A stretch of DNA of 49,004 nucleotides from Candidatus Gastranaerophilales bacterium (GTDB lineage Bacteria; Cyanobacteriota; Vampirovibrionia; Gastranaerophilales; Gastranaerophilaceae), in contig JAFTSM010000010.1 in the NCBI GenBank assembly GCA_017467305.1, forward strand, positions 1 through 49,004, read 5' to 3'. The first letter of the stretch is position 1. Each line of letters opens with the position of its first letter. Of this stretch, positions 34,825 through 42,818 are shown one piece after another. The position numbers and the translations under genes were made by a program. The notes under the pieces are model-generated. The model was given only the letters and a program-made list of their open reading frames with translations, ran no database searches and had not been told where the DNA came from.

Positions 34825-35748
34825 ATGTTTAGAGTTGTAAAAAGTGATAAACGTGTAAAATTTGTTATTTTTAATAAATTAAAAATAAGTTTAAAATACA
34901 ATTTTATTTCATATTTTGCTTCTATTTTTACCCCCCCCTACAGAAAATCTAGTGCAAAAAGGCTAGAGTCGAAGAAATACGACCTAATTGAAGTTTGCAG
35001 AACTTTAAAAATGAAAGAAATTTTCCCTAAAAATATTTTATCTATAGAAGATACTATAAGTTATGTTATTAATAATAAAGCTTCAGTTTCTCGAATTGGT
35101 GACGGTGAAGAATTAGGTGGAAATATACTTGGTAGAGATTGTCATTTCCCAGAATTAAAAGATAAATTAACCAAAATAATGAAAAATGGTTCAAATAAAA
35201 ATTGTTTGGTTTGTGTGAATAACTTCAATGCCGACAAAGAAGATTTGTCATTATACTGGCGAAGACATTTTTTAAATTACTGGACAAATGTAGTTCCACC
35301 TAGTGTACTTCAAACATTAGAATTTGATAATGTAGGTGTTTATGGTGATGCTTATGCTTTTTTATTCTATTTTAATGGTGCAACTTCTGCCGAAATAAAG
35401 AAAAGAAAAAGATATATCGAACAAATTTGGAACAACCGAAAAGTACTTTTTGTTGTAAATAGAGATTCTAAAATTGTAAAAGATAATGAATGTTTTTCTA
35501 ACGTTCTTTTGAAAGATTATATATATGGCCCAGAGTATAATGCTTATGAGAAGTACTATGAAATTTATGAACAAATAAAAAACAATTATGGAACAGATTG
35601 GCTTATCTATATTGAAATGGGGGCAATGGCTACAGTATTAGCTTATGAACTTTCTGTATTGGGTTATCAAGCTTTAGATATGGGACATTTTTATACACGT
35701 ATTTATCACCATATAGATAAAACTCATTTGGATTGTTCAAAAACTTAA
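34825..35748 (+). CDS. SP_1767-type (GT-D fold) glycosyltransferase
   Basis: A glycosyltransferase-like protein of the SP_1767/DUF1792 family, members of which add glucose in the glycosylation of serine-rich adhesins. Family landmarks are SVSRIGDGEELGG, the DLSLYWRRHFLNYW stretch, FVVNRDSKIVK and the C-terminal GAMATVLAYELSVLGYQALDMGHFY. I start it at ATG 34825 because GGAG is five bases upstream; in-frame ATGs at 34783 and 34795 have no ribosome site. A C8 tract lies at 34931-34938, about 36 codons in; losing or gaining one C leads to a stop within about eleven codons. It stands between the MATE gene and glmS. Confidence 0.75.
   Translation: MFRVVKSDKRVKFVIFNKLKISLKYNFISYFASIFTPPYRKSSAKRLESKKYDLIEVCRTLKMKEIFPKNILSIEDTISYVINNKASVSRIGDGEELGGNILGRDCHFPELKDKLTKIMKNGSNKNCLVCVNNFNADKEDLSLYWRRHFLNYWTNVVPPSVLQTLEFDNVGVYGDAYAFLFYFNGATSAEIKKRKRYIEQIWNNRKVLFVVNRDSKIVKDNECFSNVLLKDYIYGPEYNAYEKYYEIYEQIKNNYGTDWLIYIEMGAMATVLAYELSVLGYQALDMGHFYTRIYHHIDKTHLDCSKT
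34931..34938. repeat. C8 homopolymer inside the glycosyltransferase gene
   Basis: Eight consecutive C encode most of the Thr-Pro-Pro in IFTPPYRKS. This is the longest G/C run I see in the window and is rare in such AT-rich DNA. Its position early in a surface-modification gene fits a contingency (phase-variation) tract. Confidence 0.8.
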
Positions 35749-35822
35749 TAATAATTTAATATCATTTATGCTATATGTAATGTATTATATTAAATACAAA
35801 GACTTGATTGAGGAAAAGAGAT

Positions 35823-37670
35823 ATGTGTGGAATTGTAGGTTATGTAGGTCAAAGAGATGTTGTAAGTGTACTACTTAAAGGACTTACTAATTTAGAATAT
35901 AGAGGGTATGACTCTGCTGGGATTGCACTTCAAGATAGTGGTGATATTAAAGTTTATAAATCATTAGGTAAGCTTATTAATCTAAAAAACGAGCTTGAAC
36001 AAAGACGTGCAGAAATAAAGCAACCTATAGCTGGTATTGGTCATATTCGTTGGGCTACACATGGTTCACCATCTTTAGTCAATGCACATCCTCATTCTTG
36101 TACTTGTGGAAAATTAGTTGTTGTTCATAACGGTATTATTGAAAACTATAAAGAATTACGTGAAGAACTTTCAAAAAAAGGTTGTGAGTTCCGTTCTCAA
36201 ACAGATACAGAAACAATTGCGCATTTAGTTGCGGATGAATATTCTAAAACAAAAAATTTAGAATTGGCTGTTAGAAATTCTGTTAAAAAGTTACAAGGTG
36301 CATATGCTGTTTGTGTAATGCACAAAGATGTTCCAAATTTAATTATTGGGGCAAGAAAACACGCACCTATGTTAGTTGGTGTTGGTGAAGGGGAAAATTT
36401 TATTGCTAGTGATACTCCTGCAATTATTGAATATACTAAGCGTACAATTTATTTAGAAGATAATGAGATTGCTGTTGTTACCAAAGATACTGTTAAAGTT
36501 ACTGATATAGAAGGTAACGTAGTAACAAAAAAAGTAGAAACGTTGCCTTGGGAACCAATGGCACTTAGTAAATTAGGTTATAAACATTTTATGTTGAAAG
36601 AAATACATGAACAGCCTGATGTTATTAGAAATGTTCTAAATGGAAAATTGTATGATATAGATGAACCTATAGCATTAAATGAAGTAAAACTAGATAGTGA
36701 AATTCTTAAAAAACTAAATAAAATTGAAATTATAGCGTGTGGTACATCTTTGCACGCTGCTTTGGTTGGTAAGTACATAATTGAGGATTTTGCTGGTATT
36801 TCTGTTGAAGTTGAAGCTTCAAGTGAATACATTTATAGAAAAACAACAACAGATGCTTCTACTTTAGTAATTGGTGTTTCTCAATCTGGTGAAACTGCTG
36901 ATACAATTACCGCAATTAAACAAGCTAAGGCAAAAGGCTCTCATGTATTAATTATTACAAATAGACCAGATTCTAATATGGCGAGACTTGCTGATAGCTT
37001 AATTCCAGTAAATGCAGGGATAGAAGTTAGTGTTGCAGCAACAAAATCTTATATTGCGCAAGTAATATCATTCTATTTATTGGCGATGCATTTAGCAGAG
37101 ATAAAAGGTTCTATAGACAAATCTTATTTGAAAAATTTAAAACATGAATTAATTCAACTGCCAACAAAAATAGAAGAAGTTTTATCAAATACAACAACAA
37201 TTCAAGAGTGTGCGAGGAAATTCTCTTCATATAAGAACTTTATTTATATTGCAAGAGGTGTAAATTTAGCTTCAGCCTTTGAAGGAGCTTTAAAACTAAA
37301 AGAGATTAGTTATATTAATGCAACTGGTTATGCAGCTGGAGAATTAAAACACGGTCCAATAGCAATGTTAGATGAAACAATGCCAGTATTATCAATATTA
37401 ATTCCTGGTGGTATAACTTATGAAAAAGTACTTTCTAATAGTGAAGAAGCAAAAGCAAGAAATGCTAAATTGATTGCACTTACATCTTCAAATGATAAGA
37501 ATATTGATGTACTTTTTGATGTTGTATTAAGAATACCTCAAGTAAGCGAAATTTTATCACCAGCTATTACTTGTGTACCTCTTCAATTATTAGCTTATTA
37601 CATTGCAGAGTTTTTAGGTAAAGACGTAGACCAACCAAGAAACTTAGCGAAATCTGTTACGGTAGAATAA
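35823..37670 (+). CDS. glmS: Glutamine--fructose-6-phosphate aminotransferase
   Basis: Makes glucosamine-6-phosphate from fructose-6-phosphate and glutamine, the first step to UDP-GlcNAc for peptidoglycan and lipid A. The 615-residue protein starts MCGIVGYVG, so the N-terminal nucleophile is Cys2 after Met removal. Class II glutaminase motifs YRGYDSAGIAL, GIGHIRWATHGSPS and VHNGIIENY are followed by two SIS domains (CGTSLHAALVG, SQSGETADT and GELKHGPIAMLD) and the terminal DQPRNLAKSVTVE. ATG 35823 fits a GAGGAAAAG site; the upstream TTG does not. I see no glmS ribozyme-like leader in the short 75-base gap. The stop overlaps the next start. Confidence 0.97.
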   Translation: MCGIVGYVGQRDVVSVLLKGLTNLEYRGYDSAGIALQDSGDIKVYKSLGKLINLKNELEQRRAEIKQPIAGIGHIRWATHGSPSLVNAHPHSCTCGKLVVVHNGIIENYKELREELSKKGCEFRSQTDTETIAHLVADEYSKTKNLELAVRNSVKKLQGAYAVCVMHKDVPNLIIGARKHAPMLVGVGEGENFIASDTPAIIEYTKRTIYLEDNEIAVVTKDTVKVTDIEGNVVTKKVETLPWEPMALSKLGYKHFMLKEIHEQPDVIRNVLNGKLYDIDEPIALNEVKLDSEILKKLNKIEIIACGTSLHAALVGKYIIEDFAGISVEVEASSEYIYRKTTTDASTLVIGVSQSGETADTITAIKQAKAKGSHVLIITNRPDSNMARLADSLIPVNAGIEVSVAATKSYIAQVISFYLLAMHLAEIKGSIDKSYLKNLKHELIQLPTKIEEVLSNTTTIQECARKFSSYKNFIYIARGVNLASAFEGALKLKEISYINATGYAAGELKHGPIAMLDETMPVLSILIPGGITYEKVLSNSEEAKARNAKLIALTSSNDKNIDVLFDVVLRIPQVSEILSPAITCVPLQLLAYYIAEFLGKDVDQPRNLAKSVTVE

Positions 37671-37828
37671 TGATTACAACAAAAACAGTAAAAATTGAAA
37701 TACCAGATGAGCTTTCTAATAGATATATAGATGAGCAATTAAAATCAATGGGATATGATGTTCTTAGGTGGGCTATAACTGGGTATGAAGAAAATAATTA
37801 TATTTTGGATATAGCGATTGTTGAATAA
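37670..37828 (+). CDS. 52-residue protein coupled to glmS
   Basis: A short gene whose ATG shares a base with the glmS stop (TAATG), so it is translated by re-initiation. The product (MITTKTVKIEIPDELSN at the start, GYDVLRWAITGYE in the middle, ILDIAIVE at the end) reads as a compact alpha/beta protein with an early beta strand, a helix and a final strand. A strong terminator follows. I do not recognise it. It might be a small partner of GlmS or an unrelated small DNA- or protein-binding protein. Confidence 0.65.
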   Translation: MITTKTVKIEIPDELSNRYIDEQLKSMGYDVLRWAITGYEENNYILDIAIVE

Positions 37829-37830
37829 GT

Positions 37831-37865
37831 CTAAAAAGAAGAGGCTTTAAGCCTCTTCTTTTTAG
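37831..37865. terminator. Bidirectional terminator between convergent genes
   Basis: CTAAAAAGAAGAGGCTT (37831-37847) is perfectly complementary to AAGCCTCTTCTTTTTAG (37849-37865). It begins 3 nt after the 52-residue gene and covers the stop codon of the convergent membrane-protein gene; it has A and T runs on both sides. Confidence 0.92.
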
Positions 37866-38392
37866 TACATTAAACTTTTGATGAATTTTGCAATAAAGTC
37901 CATATATGTATAACCCAGGTAAGTAATTGCAGAAAGTGATGCAACAAATACGAATGTACCTAGTTTTGCCCATCTTTTTTGTATCTTATGAAATTCTTGA
38001 ATGCCTTTGTATCTTGTATGTTGCCAAGCCCAAGTATTTCCTTTTACACCAAACCAGATAGATAATAATAAGGCAACTGGAGGTATGAAAAATGCTGGTA
38101 TCATCAATAGGGTTATATTTTTGCCGTAGTTAAGCCCCCAAACCCAAGAAAGGAAAAAAGCACCCCAATTAAACTTGTCAGATACAAGTTTAATAATAGG
38201 TTGATTACCTCTACCAGAATTATTTATAATATCTGGTCTTCTTTTTCTTCTTCGTTTTTGCTTAAAAGCTTTGTGTTGTATTTCTGATGGTACTCTTTTC
38301 TTTAATACCTTATCAGTTGGTTGTGTTTGTGTTGGTATTCGTCTCTTTAATACCATTTCTCTAGGTTTTGTAGATGTTAATGTATTTTGCAT
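37862..38392 (-). CDS. Small membrane protein with basic N-terminus
   Basis: A 176-residue protein. The first 60 residues are very basic and contain two similar units (VLKRRIP and VLKKRVP) before KQKRRRKRRPD. The rest resembles DUF2628-type small membrane proteins: FNWGAFFLSWVWGLNYGKN, a hydrophobic helix (LLMIPAFFIPPVALLLSIWF), GVKGNTWAWQHTRYKGIQEF and a last helix (LGTFVFVASLSAITYLGYTY). The basic region is likely cytoplasmic and could bind nucleic acid or phospholipid. It lies 9 nt downstream of serB on the same strand. Function unknown. Confidence 0.7.
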   Translation of the reverse strand: MQNTLTSTKPREMVLKRRIPTQTQPTDKVLKKRVPSEIQHKAFKQKRRRKRRPDIINNSGRGNQPIIKLVSDKFNWGAFFLSWVWGLNYGKNITLLMIPAFFIPPVALLLSIWFGVKGNTWAWQHTRYKGIQEFHKIQKRWAKLGTFVFVASLSAITYLGYTYMDFIAKFIKSLMY

Positions 38393-38400
38393 TTTCCCCC

Positions 38401-39021
38401 TTAAATATAGTTTAAAATATTTGTTAGGTCTTTATCATCGATTATTATATTTGCGTGTTCTTTTAACTTTTGTTTTGCGCAAAAAGCAGCACGTTTTCCG
38501 GCATGTTTGAACATACTGATATCGTTAGCGCCGTCTCCAACTGTTAATGTGTCTTCTACCGTTACATTTAATAAATTTTGTAGTCTTTGTATCATTTTCC
38601 CTTTACTATCAGAAAACATCATTTCTCCACCAACAAGACCTGTCATTTCACCATTTTTAAAATGAAGAATGTTTGCAAATTGTGCGTCATAACCTAATGA
38701 CTGTTGTGCTGGAATAGTTGCTGTTTCATAACCGCCAGAAAAACAAACAACTTTGTATCCCATTTTGTGAAGTTCTTTTATTGTTTCCTTTGCACCATTC
38801 ATGTATGGAAGATTTTTGCATATTTCAATAACTTTTTCTTCTTTTGCACCTTTTAAAAGGGCAACGCGTTGAACAAGACTTTCAAAAAAGTCTATTTTAC
38901 CTTCCATAGCGTCAGTAGTAATTTGTTTCATTAAAGGTTCTATATTATATTCTCTTGCGATAAATTCAAGAGTTTCGCCGTCCATTAATGTTGAATCAAA
39001 ATCAAAAACTGCTAATTTCAT
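38401..39021 (-). CDS. serB: Phosphoserine phosphatase (HAD family)
   Basis: Removes phosphate from O-phosphoserine in the last step of serine synthesis. The 206-residue HAD protein starts with DFDST (Asp7 nucleophile, Asp9 acid/base), then has the SGGYETATIPAQQSLG motif II region, a lysine (SDSKGKMIQRLQ) and GDGANDISMFKHAG for Mg binding. The layout is typical of SerB without the N-terminal ACT domain. I use ATG 39021, where the conserved domain begins; the frame runs 19 codons further upstream without support. The ribosome site is weak (GGGTA). Other HAD phosphatases cannot be excluded, but the sequence is close to SerB. Confidence 0.88.
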   Translation of the reverse strand: MKLAVFDFDSTLMDGETLEFIAREYNIEPLMKQITTDAMEGKIDFFESLVQRVALLKGAKEEKVIEICKNLPYMNGAKETIKELHKMGYKVVCFSGGYETATIPAQQSLGYDAQFANILHFKNGEMTGLVGGEMMFSDSKGKMIQRLQNLLNVTVEDTLTVGDGANDISMFKHAGKRAAFCAKQKLKEHANIIIDDKDLTNILNYI

Positions 39022-39129
39022 ACTAAATACCCAAAATCTATTTGTTGACATTGTATAGGAGAAAACAAGTCTGGGCAAGTATTTTAACTAGTTTATTTCG
39101 TTTCACTTAACAATAATTTTGATAAAAAG

Positions 39130-39158
39130 TTGATTTTTTGTTATCTTGTTGATATAAA
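39130..39158 (+). promoter_or_regulatory. Putative promoter of the phosphorylase-like gene
   Basis: TTGATT (39130-39135), 17-nt spacing, TATAAA (39153-39158). It lies 45 nt upstream of the ATG at 39203, which has a strong AAAGGAG site. The gene also uses more C-ending codons than its neighbours, consistent with high expression. Confidence 0.55.
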
Positions 39159-39202
39159 CTTATTTGATGGTAAATAATGTTCAGAAAATAAAAGGAGAAC
39201 CA

Positions 39203-40894
39203 ATGGGACTACCAAATGTAGCATATTTCTCAATGGAAATTGCAATTGATCAATCTATCGCAACATATTCAGGCGGTTTAGGATTCTTAGCAGGCTCTCA
39301 CATGTTATCAGCAGGCTACCTACAAATGCCAATGGTTGGTGTGACTATGTTTTGGTCATACGGATATTACAATCAAAGAATTGGCGAAGATGGTAATGTA
39401 GAAGTTGCATACATCAGAAAACACTGTGATTTCTTAACAGATATCAATGAAACTGTTGAAGTAGATGTATATGGCGAAAAAGTTAAAGTTAAAGCATATA
39501 AACTAGAACCTGGTATCTTTGATACTTGTCCAGTTTACTATTTAACTACTGATATTGAAGAAAACTCAGAATGGGCTAGATCAATATCTCACAAGTTGTA
39601 TGATGGTAATGAAAAAATCAGAATTGCACAAGAAACAGTTCTTGGTATTGCTGGTATTAGATTACTTCAAAAAATTGGTTACAAATTTGATTGCGTTCAC
39701 TTGAACGAAGGACATGCTCTTCCAGCAGCATTCGAATTGTTAAACCAATACAATGGCGACTTAGCTAAAGTTAGAGAAACAGTTGTATTTACAACTCACA
39801 CACCAGTATCTGCTGGTAACGAAGTTCACTGGGTAGATAATCTATTACAAGGTGGATTCTTTGCTGGTCGTTCAAGAGAAGAAGCTGTTAAATTAGGTGG
39901 AGAACAATTCTCTCTAACAGTTGCAGCTTTAAGAATGTCAAGATTAGCTAACGCTGTATCTCAATTACACGGTTTAGTTTCTAACAAAATGTGGAATTGG
40001 GTTGATGGCAGATGTCCAATCAGAGCTATCACTAACGCAGTAAATCTTCACTACTGGCAAGATGATAGAATGAAAACAAACAACCTTGAAGCTTTATTAG
40101 AAGCTAAAAAGGAAATGAAAAAAGAAGTATTTGAGTATATCGCAAATACAGTTGGTAAGAAACTTGATCCAAACGTATTAACAATTACTTGGGCAAGAAG
40201 ATTTGCTGATTACAAACGTGCTTGGTTAATCTTCATGGATGAAGATAGAATTTTAAAATTGTTGAATGAAAACAAAGTTCAATTAATTTTCGCTGGTAAA
40301 TTCCACCCAGATGATGTAATTGGTAAAGAAATGTTCAACAAAATCTTAAGAAGCTCTTACTCAATGAAAAACGTAGTTGTTCTAACTGGTTATGAACTTG
40401 AATTGAGTGGCAAATTGAAACGTGCTTCTGATATCTGGTTGAATACACCATTAAGACCATTCGAAGCTTCAGGTACTTCAGGTATGTCAGCTAATGCTAA
40501 CGGAGCACTTCACTTATCAACATTTGACGGTTGGACAGTAGAAGGTACATTCCCAGGCATTAATGGTTACACAATCGAATACCCTGGCTTAGATGATAAC
40601 ATTCCATGGGAAGAAAGACATAAACAAGATTATGCTTGTATGATGGATATCATTGAAAATCAAATCATCCCAACTTACTACAACGATAAAGTAAAATGGG
40701 CTACAATGATGAGACAAGCTATTAGAACAGCTGATGCTTACTTCAACTCAGATAGAATGGTTGTAGAATACTACAACAGATTGTATAAACCAATCGCTCA
40801 TGAAGCTGATGAAGGTGGTATCTCTGGACAAGAATACTCTGCTGCTACAAAACCACCAGCAGATGATGCTTGGACTTTCTCAAACATTAAATAG
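39203..40894 (+). CDS. Alpha-glucan phosphorylase-like protein lacking the PLP lysine
   Basis: A 563-residue protein of the GT35 glycogen/alpha-glucan phosphorylase family (short form). It keeps NVAYFSMEIAID with YSGGLGFLAGS, HLNEGHA, TTHTPVSAGNE, ITWARRFADYKRAW and FEASGTSGMSANANGALHLS. In this last motif, where phosphorylases have the pyridoxal-phosphate lysine (GMK), residue 429 is Ser. Without that lysine normal phosphorolysis is not expected, so it may be a different glucan-acting or glucan-binding protein. ATG 39203 follows AAAGGAG; an ATG 13 codons earlier is less likely. A terminator ends the unit. Codon use (many C-ending codons) suggests abundant expression. Confidence 0.8.
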   Translation: MGLPNVAYFSMEIAIDQSIATYSGGLGFLAGSHMLSAGYLQMPMVGVTMFWSYGYYNQRIGEDGNVEVAYIRKHCDFLTDINETVEVDVYGEKVKVKAYKLEPGIFDTCPVYYLTTDIEENSEWARSISHKLYDGNEKIRIAQETVLGIAGIRLLQKIGYKFDCVHLNEGHALPAAFELLNQYNGDLAKVRETVVFTTHTPVSAGNEVHWVDNLLQGGFFAGRSREEAVKLGGEQFSLTVAALRMSRLANAVSQLHGLVSNKMWNWVDGRCPIRAITNAVNLHYWQDDRMKTNNLEALLEAKKEMKKEVFEYIANTVGKKLDPNVLTITWARRFADYKRAWLIFMDEDRILKLLNENKVQLIFAGKFHPDDVIGKEMFNKILRSSYSMKNVVVLTGYELELSGKLKRASDIWLNTPLRPFEASGTSGMSANANGALHLSTFDGWTVEGTFPGINGYTIEYPGLDDNIPWEERHKQDYACMMDIIENQIIPTYYNDKVKWATMMRQAIRTADAYFNSDRMVVEYYNRLYKPIAHEADEGGISGQEYSAATKPPADDAWTFSNIK

Positions 40895-40913
40895 TTAAAA
40901 ATATTTAATATCT

Positions 40914-40945
40914 AAAAGAGAGCTTTGCAAGAAGCTCTCTTTTTA
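40914..40945 (+). terminator. Terminator after the phosphorylase-like gene
   Basis: AAAAGAGAGCTT (40914-40925), loop TGCAAG, AAGCTCTCTTTT (40932-40943) and T run. It begins 20 nt after the stop. Confidence 0.92.
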
Positions 40946-40960
40946 TGTTCTAATGTTCTT

Positions 40961-41491
40961 ATGAAAAATGAATTAAGAAAAATTTCTCTTCAAAAAAGAA
41001 AAGAGCTTGATGTAAAAATATCAAGTGAAAAAGTTTTAAAAAATCTTTTTTCTCTTGATGAATATAAAAAAGCACAAAATATATTAACTTATTTCCCTTT
41101 AAAATATGAAATACAGACTCAATGTTGTTTTTCTAACAATTCAAAAACTTGGTATTTGCCTCGTGTGAATGGTGAGGAACTAGAAGTTTGTAAGTATGAA
41201 ACAAAAAAAATATCAAAAGGGAATTTTAATATTCAAGAACCGACAAATGAAAAAATATTAAATTTAGATTTTCTGGATATGGTTATTATTCCCTGTGTTG
41301 CGGCTGATAAAAATGGTTATAGAATTGGGTATGGAAAAGGCTATTATGATAGATTTTTACCATTGTTGCCAAAAACTTGCAAAAAGGTTTTGTTAGTATA
41401 TTCTGATTTGTTGTTTGAATCTGTCTATCCAGATGAATATGATGTTAAAGTTGATGTTTTGGTAACTGATAAACAAATATTGCGATTTTAA
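40961..41491 (+). CDS. 5-Formyltetrahydrofolate cyclo-ligase
   Basis: ATP-dependent conversion of 5-formyl-THF to 5,10-methenyl-THF in folate one-carbon metabolism. The 176-residue protein has the N-terminal basic helix (KNELRKISLQKRKEL), a middle strand region (ILTYFPLKYEIQT) and the family signature GYRIGYGKGYYDRFL that binds ATP phosphates, with the final VDVLVTDKQ strand. The start is placed at ATG 40961, after the preceding terminator; the frame opens 12 codons earlier inside the hairpin. No clear ribosome site is seen. A small membrane-protein gene follows. Confidence 0.92.
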   Translation: MKNELRKISLQKRKELDVKISSEKVLKNLFSLDEYKKAQNILTYFPLKYEIQTQCCFSNNSKTWYLPRVNGEELEVCKYETKKISKGNFNIQEPTNEKILNLDFLDMVIIPCVAADKNGYRIGYGKGYYDRFLPLLPKTCKKVLLVYSDLLFESVYPDEYDVKVDVLVTDKQILRF

Positions 41492-41571
41492 TGTTAAAAA
41501 GCCCTTAATATATTTGTCTCATACGATTTTTAGAGTAAAATTATATAAGTAGATTATAAATTGGGGATATT

Positions 41572-41676
41572 ATGGAATTTTTTAGAAAGAATAGAAAAAT
41601 AATAATGCTTGTATTGCTTGTATGTATTGTTTTATGGTTCTTTGGTGCTGGAATGTTATTTATGCTATTCCAATAA
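41572..41676 (+). CDS. 34-residue single-span membrane protein
   Basis: A short gene with GGGGAT six to eight bases before its ATG, ending 11 nt before the EnvC-like gene. The product has a basic N-terminus (MEFFRKNRKI) and one hydrophobic helix (IMLVLLVCIVLWFFGAGMLF), predicting the N-terminus inside. I do not recognise it. Position suggests co-transcription with the envelope genes downstream. Confidence 0.6.
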   Translation: MEFFRKNRKIIMLVLLVCIVLWFFGAGMLFMLFQ

Positions 41677-41687
41677 AAGGGTGATCG

Positions 41688-42806
41688 ATGTCGTCTTTTA
41701 GTAATAAAAAGTTAATTTCAGTTTTTCTTGTGTTTATGTTTTTGTGCATGAATACTCCTATTTTCGCTGAAGATGCTTCTCAAGTTGCTGAAAAACGAAG
41801 TGAAATCCAGCAAAAAATCAATTCATTGCAAAGGCTTGAAAGACAAGAAGCAAATAAATTAAGCAGAAATCAGCAAAAGTTAGAAAGTAAAGAGCGTGCT
41901 TTAAAAAAATCTCAAGCACAGTATGCTTCAAAACAAGAAGATATTTCTGATCTTCAAAAAGAACTTAATTTATATTTGTCTCAATACAATAAAAGACAAA
42001 ATGCTTCCGCTGAACGTATTAGAACAATATATAAATCTAAAAACACTTTGATTTTTGATGTTTTAATTTCCACAACAAGTATTAGCCAATTTTTAGATAG
42101 AATTTATTATCAAAATCTTATTATACAATCAGATAAGAAAAAAATGGCTGTATTAAAATCAGAAGCAAGAAAGGTTGCGGTAGTTAAACAAAAGCTTGAA
42201 TATGAACGTAAACAGCTATCAAAAATTATTAAAACAATTGATAGAGAACATTCTTCTATTGAAAAAACAATTCGTCAGAATAAAAAGATGATTGATAGAC
42301 TTCAACGAGATAGAAGAGCGTATGAACGTGCTGAAAATGAATTAAAGAGACAATCAGATAACTTGGCAACAATGATTTCTAAAACAACAAAAGATAGTGG
42401 AGTTGTTGTTTCTGGTGGCTTCTTAATGCCAGTTCAAGGTAGAATATCATCTCCTTTCGGTTGGAGAACCCACCCAGTATTCAAATCAAGAAAATTTCAT
42501 ACTGGTATGGATATTGCTGCTCCGATGGGTACACCAATTAAAGCATCTAACGCTGGTAAAGTAATCTATTCTGGTTGGTATGGTGGATATGGTAGAGTTG
42601 TAATTCTTGACCACGGTTCTTGTACTGGTGCTCCTACAACTACTTTATATGCACATATGTCAAGACAAAAAGTAACAGTCGGACAATCAGTAGTTCGTGG
42701 TCAAACTATTGGTTTGGTTGGTTCAACTGGTTATTCAACTGGACCACATTTACATTTTGAAGTTCGTTTAAATGGTAAACCTCAAAACCCTAGAAATTTT
42801 CTATAA
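41688..42806 (+). CDS. EnvC/NlpD-like M23 peptidase-domain protein
   Basis: A 372-residue exported protein that either cleaves peptidoglycan crosslinks or activates amidases at division. It has a signal peptide (LISVFLVFMFLCMNTPIFA), a long coiled coil (about 30-235) typical of EnvC, and a C-terminal LytM/M23 domain starting SPFGWRTHPVFKSRKFHTGM. The zinc ligands appear intact: His in KFHTGMD with Asp three residues on, and His in GPHLHFEV, plus YAHMS. Because the ligands are kept it may be an active endopeptidase rather than a degenerate activator. It sits 12 nt before the OstA-like gene and probably shares a transcript. Confidence 0.9.
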   Translation: MSSFSNKKLISVFLVFMFLCMNTPIFAEDASQVAEKRSEIQQKINSLQRLERQEANKLSRNQQKLESKERALKKSQAQYASKQEDISDLQKELNLYLSQYNKRQNASAERIRTIYKSKNTLIFDVLISTTSISQFLDRIYYQNLIIQSDKKKMAVLKSEARKVAVVKQKLEYERKQLSKIIKTIDREHSSIEKTIRQNKKMIDRLQRDRRAYERAENELKRQSDNLATMISKTTKDSGVVVSGGFLMPVQGRISSPFGWRTHPVFKSRKFHTGMDIAAPMGTPIKASNAGKVIYSGWYGGYGRVVILDHGSCTGAPTTTLYAHMSRQKVTVGQSVVRGQTIGLVGSTGYSTGPHLHFEVRLNGKPQNPRNFL

Positions 42807-42818
42807 GGAATTTATATA

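Noticed and set aside
35749-35822. glmS ribozyme
   Set aside because: The gap before glmS is only about 75 bases, AT-rich and without the ribozyme core.
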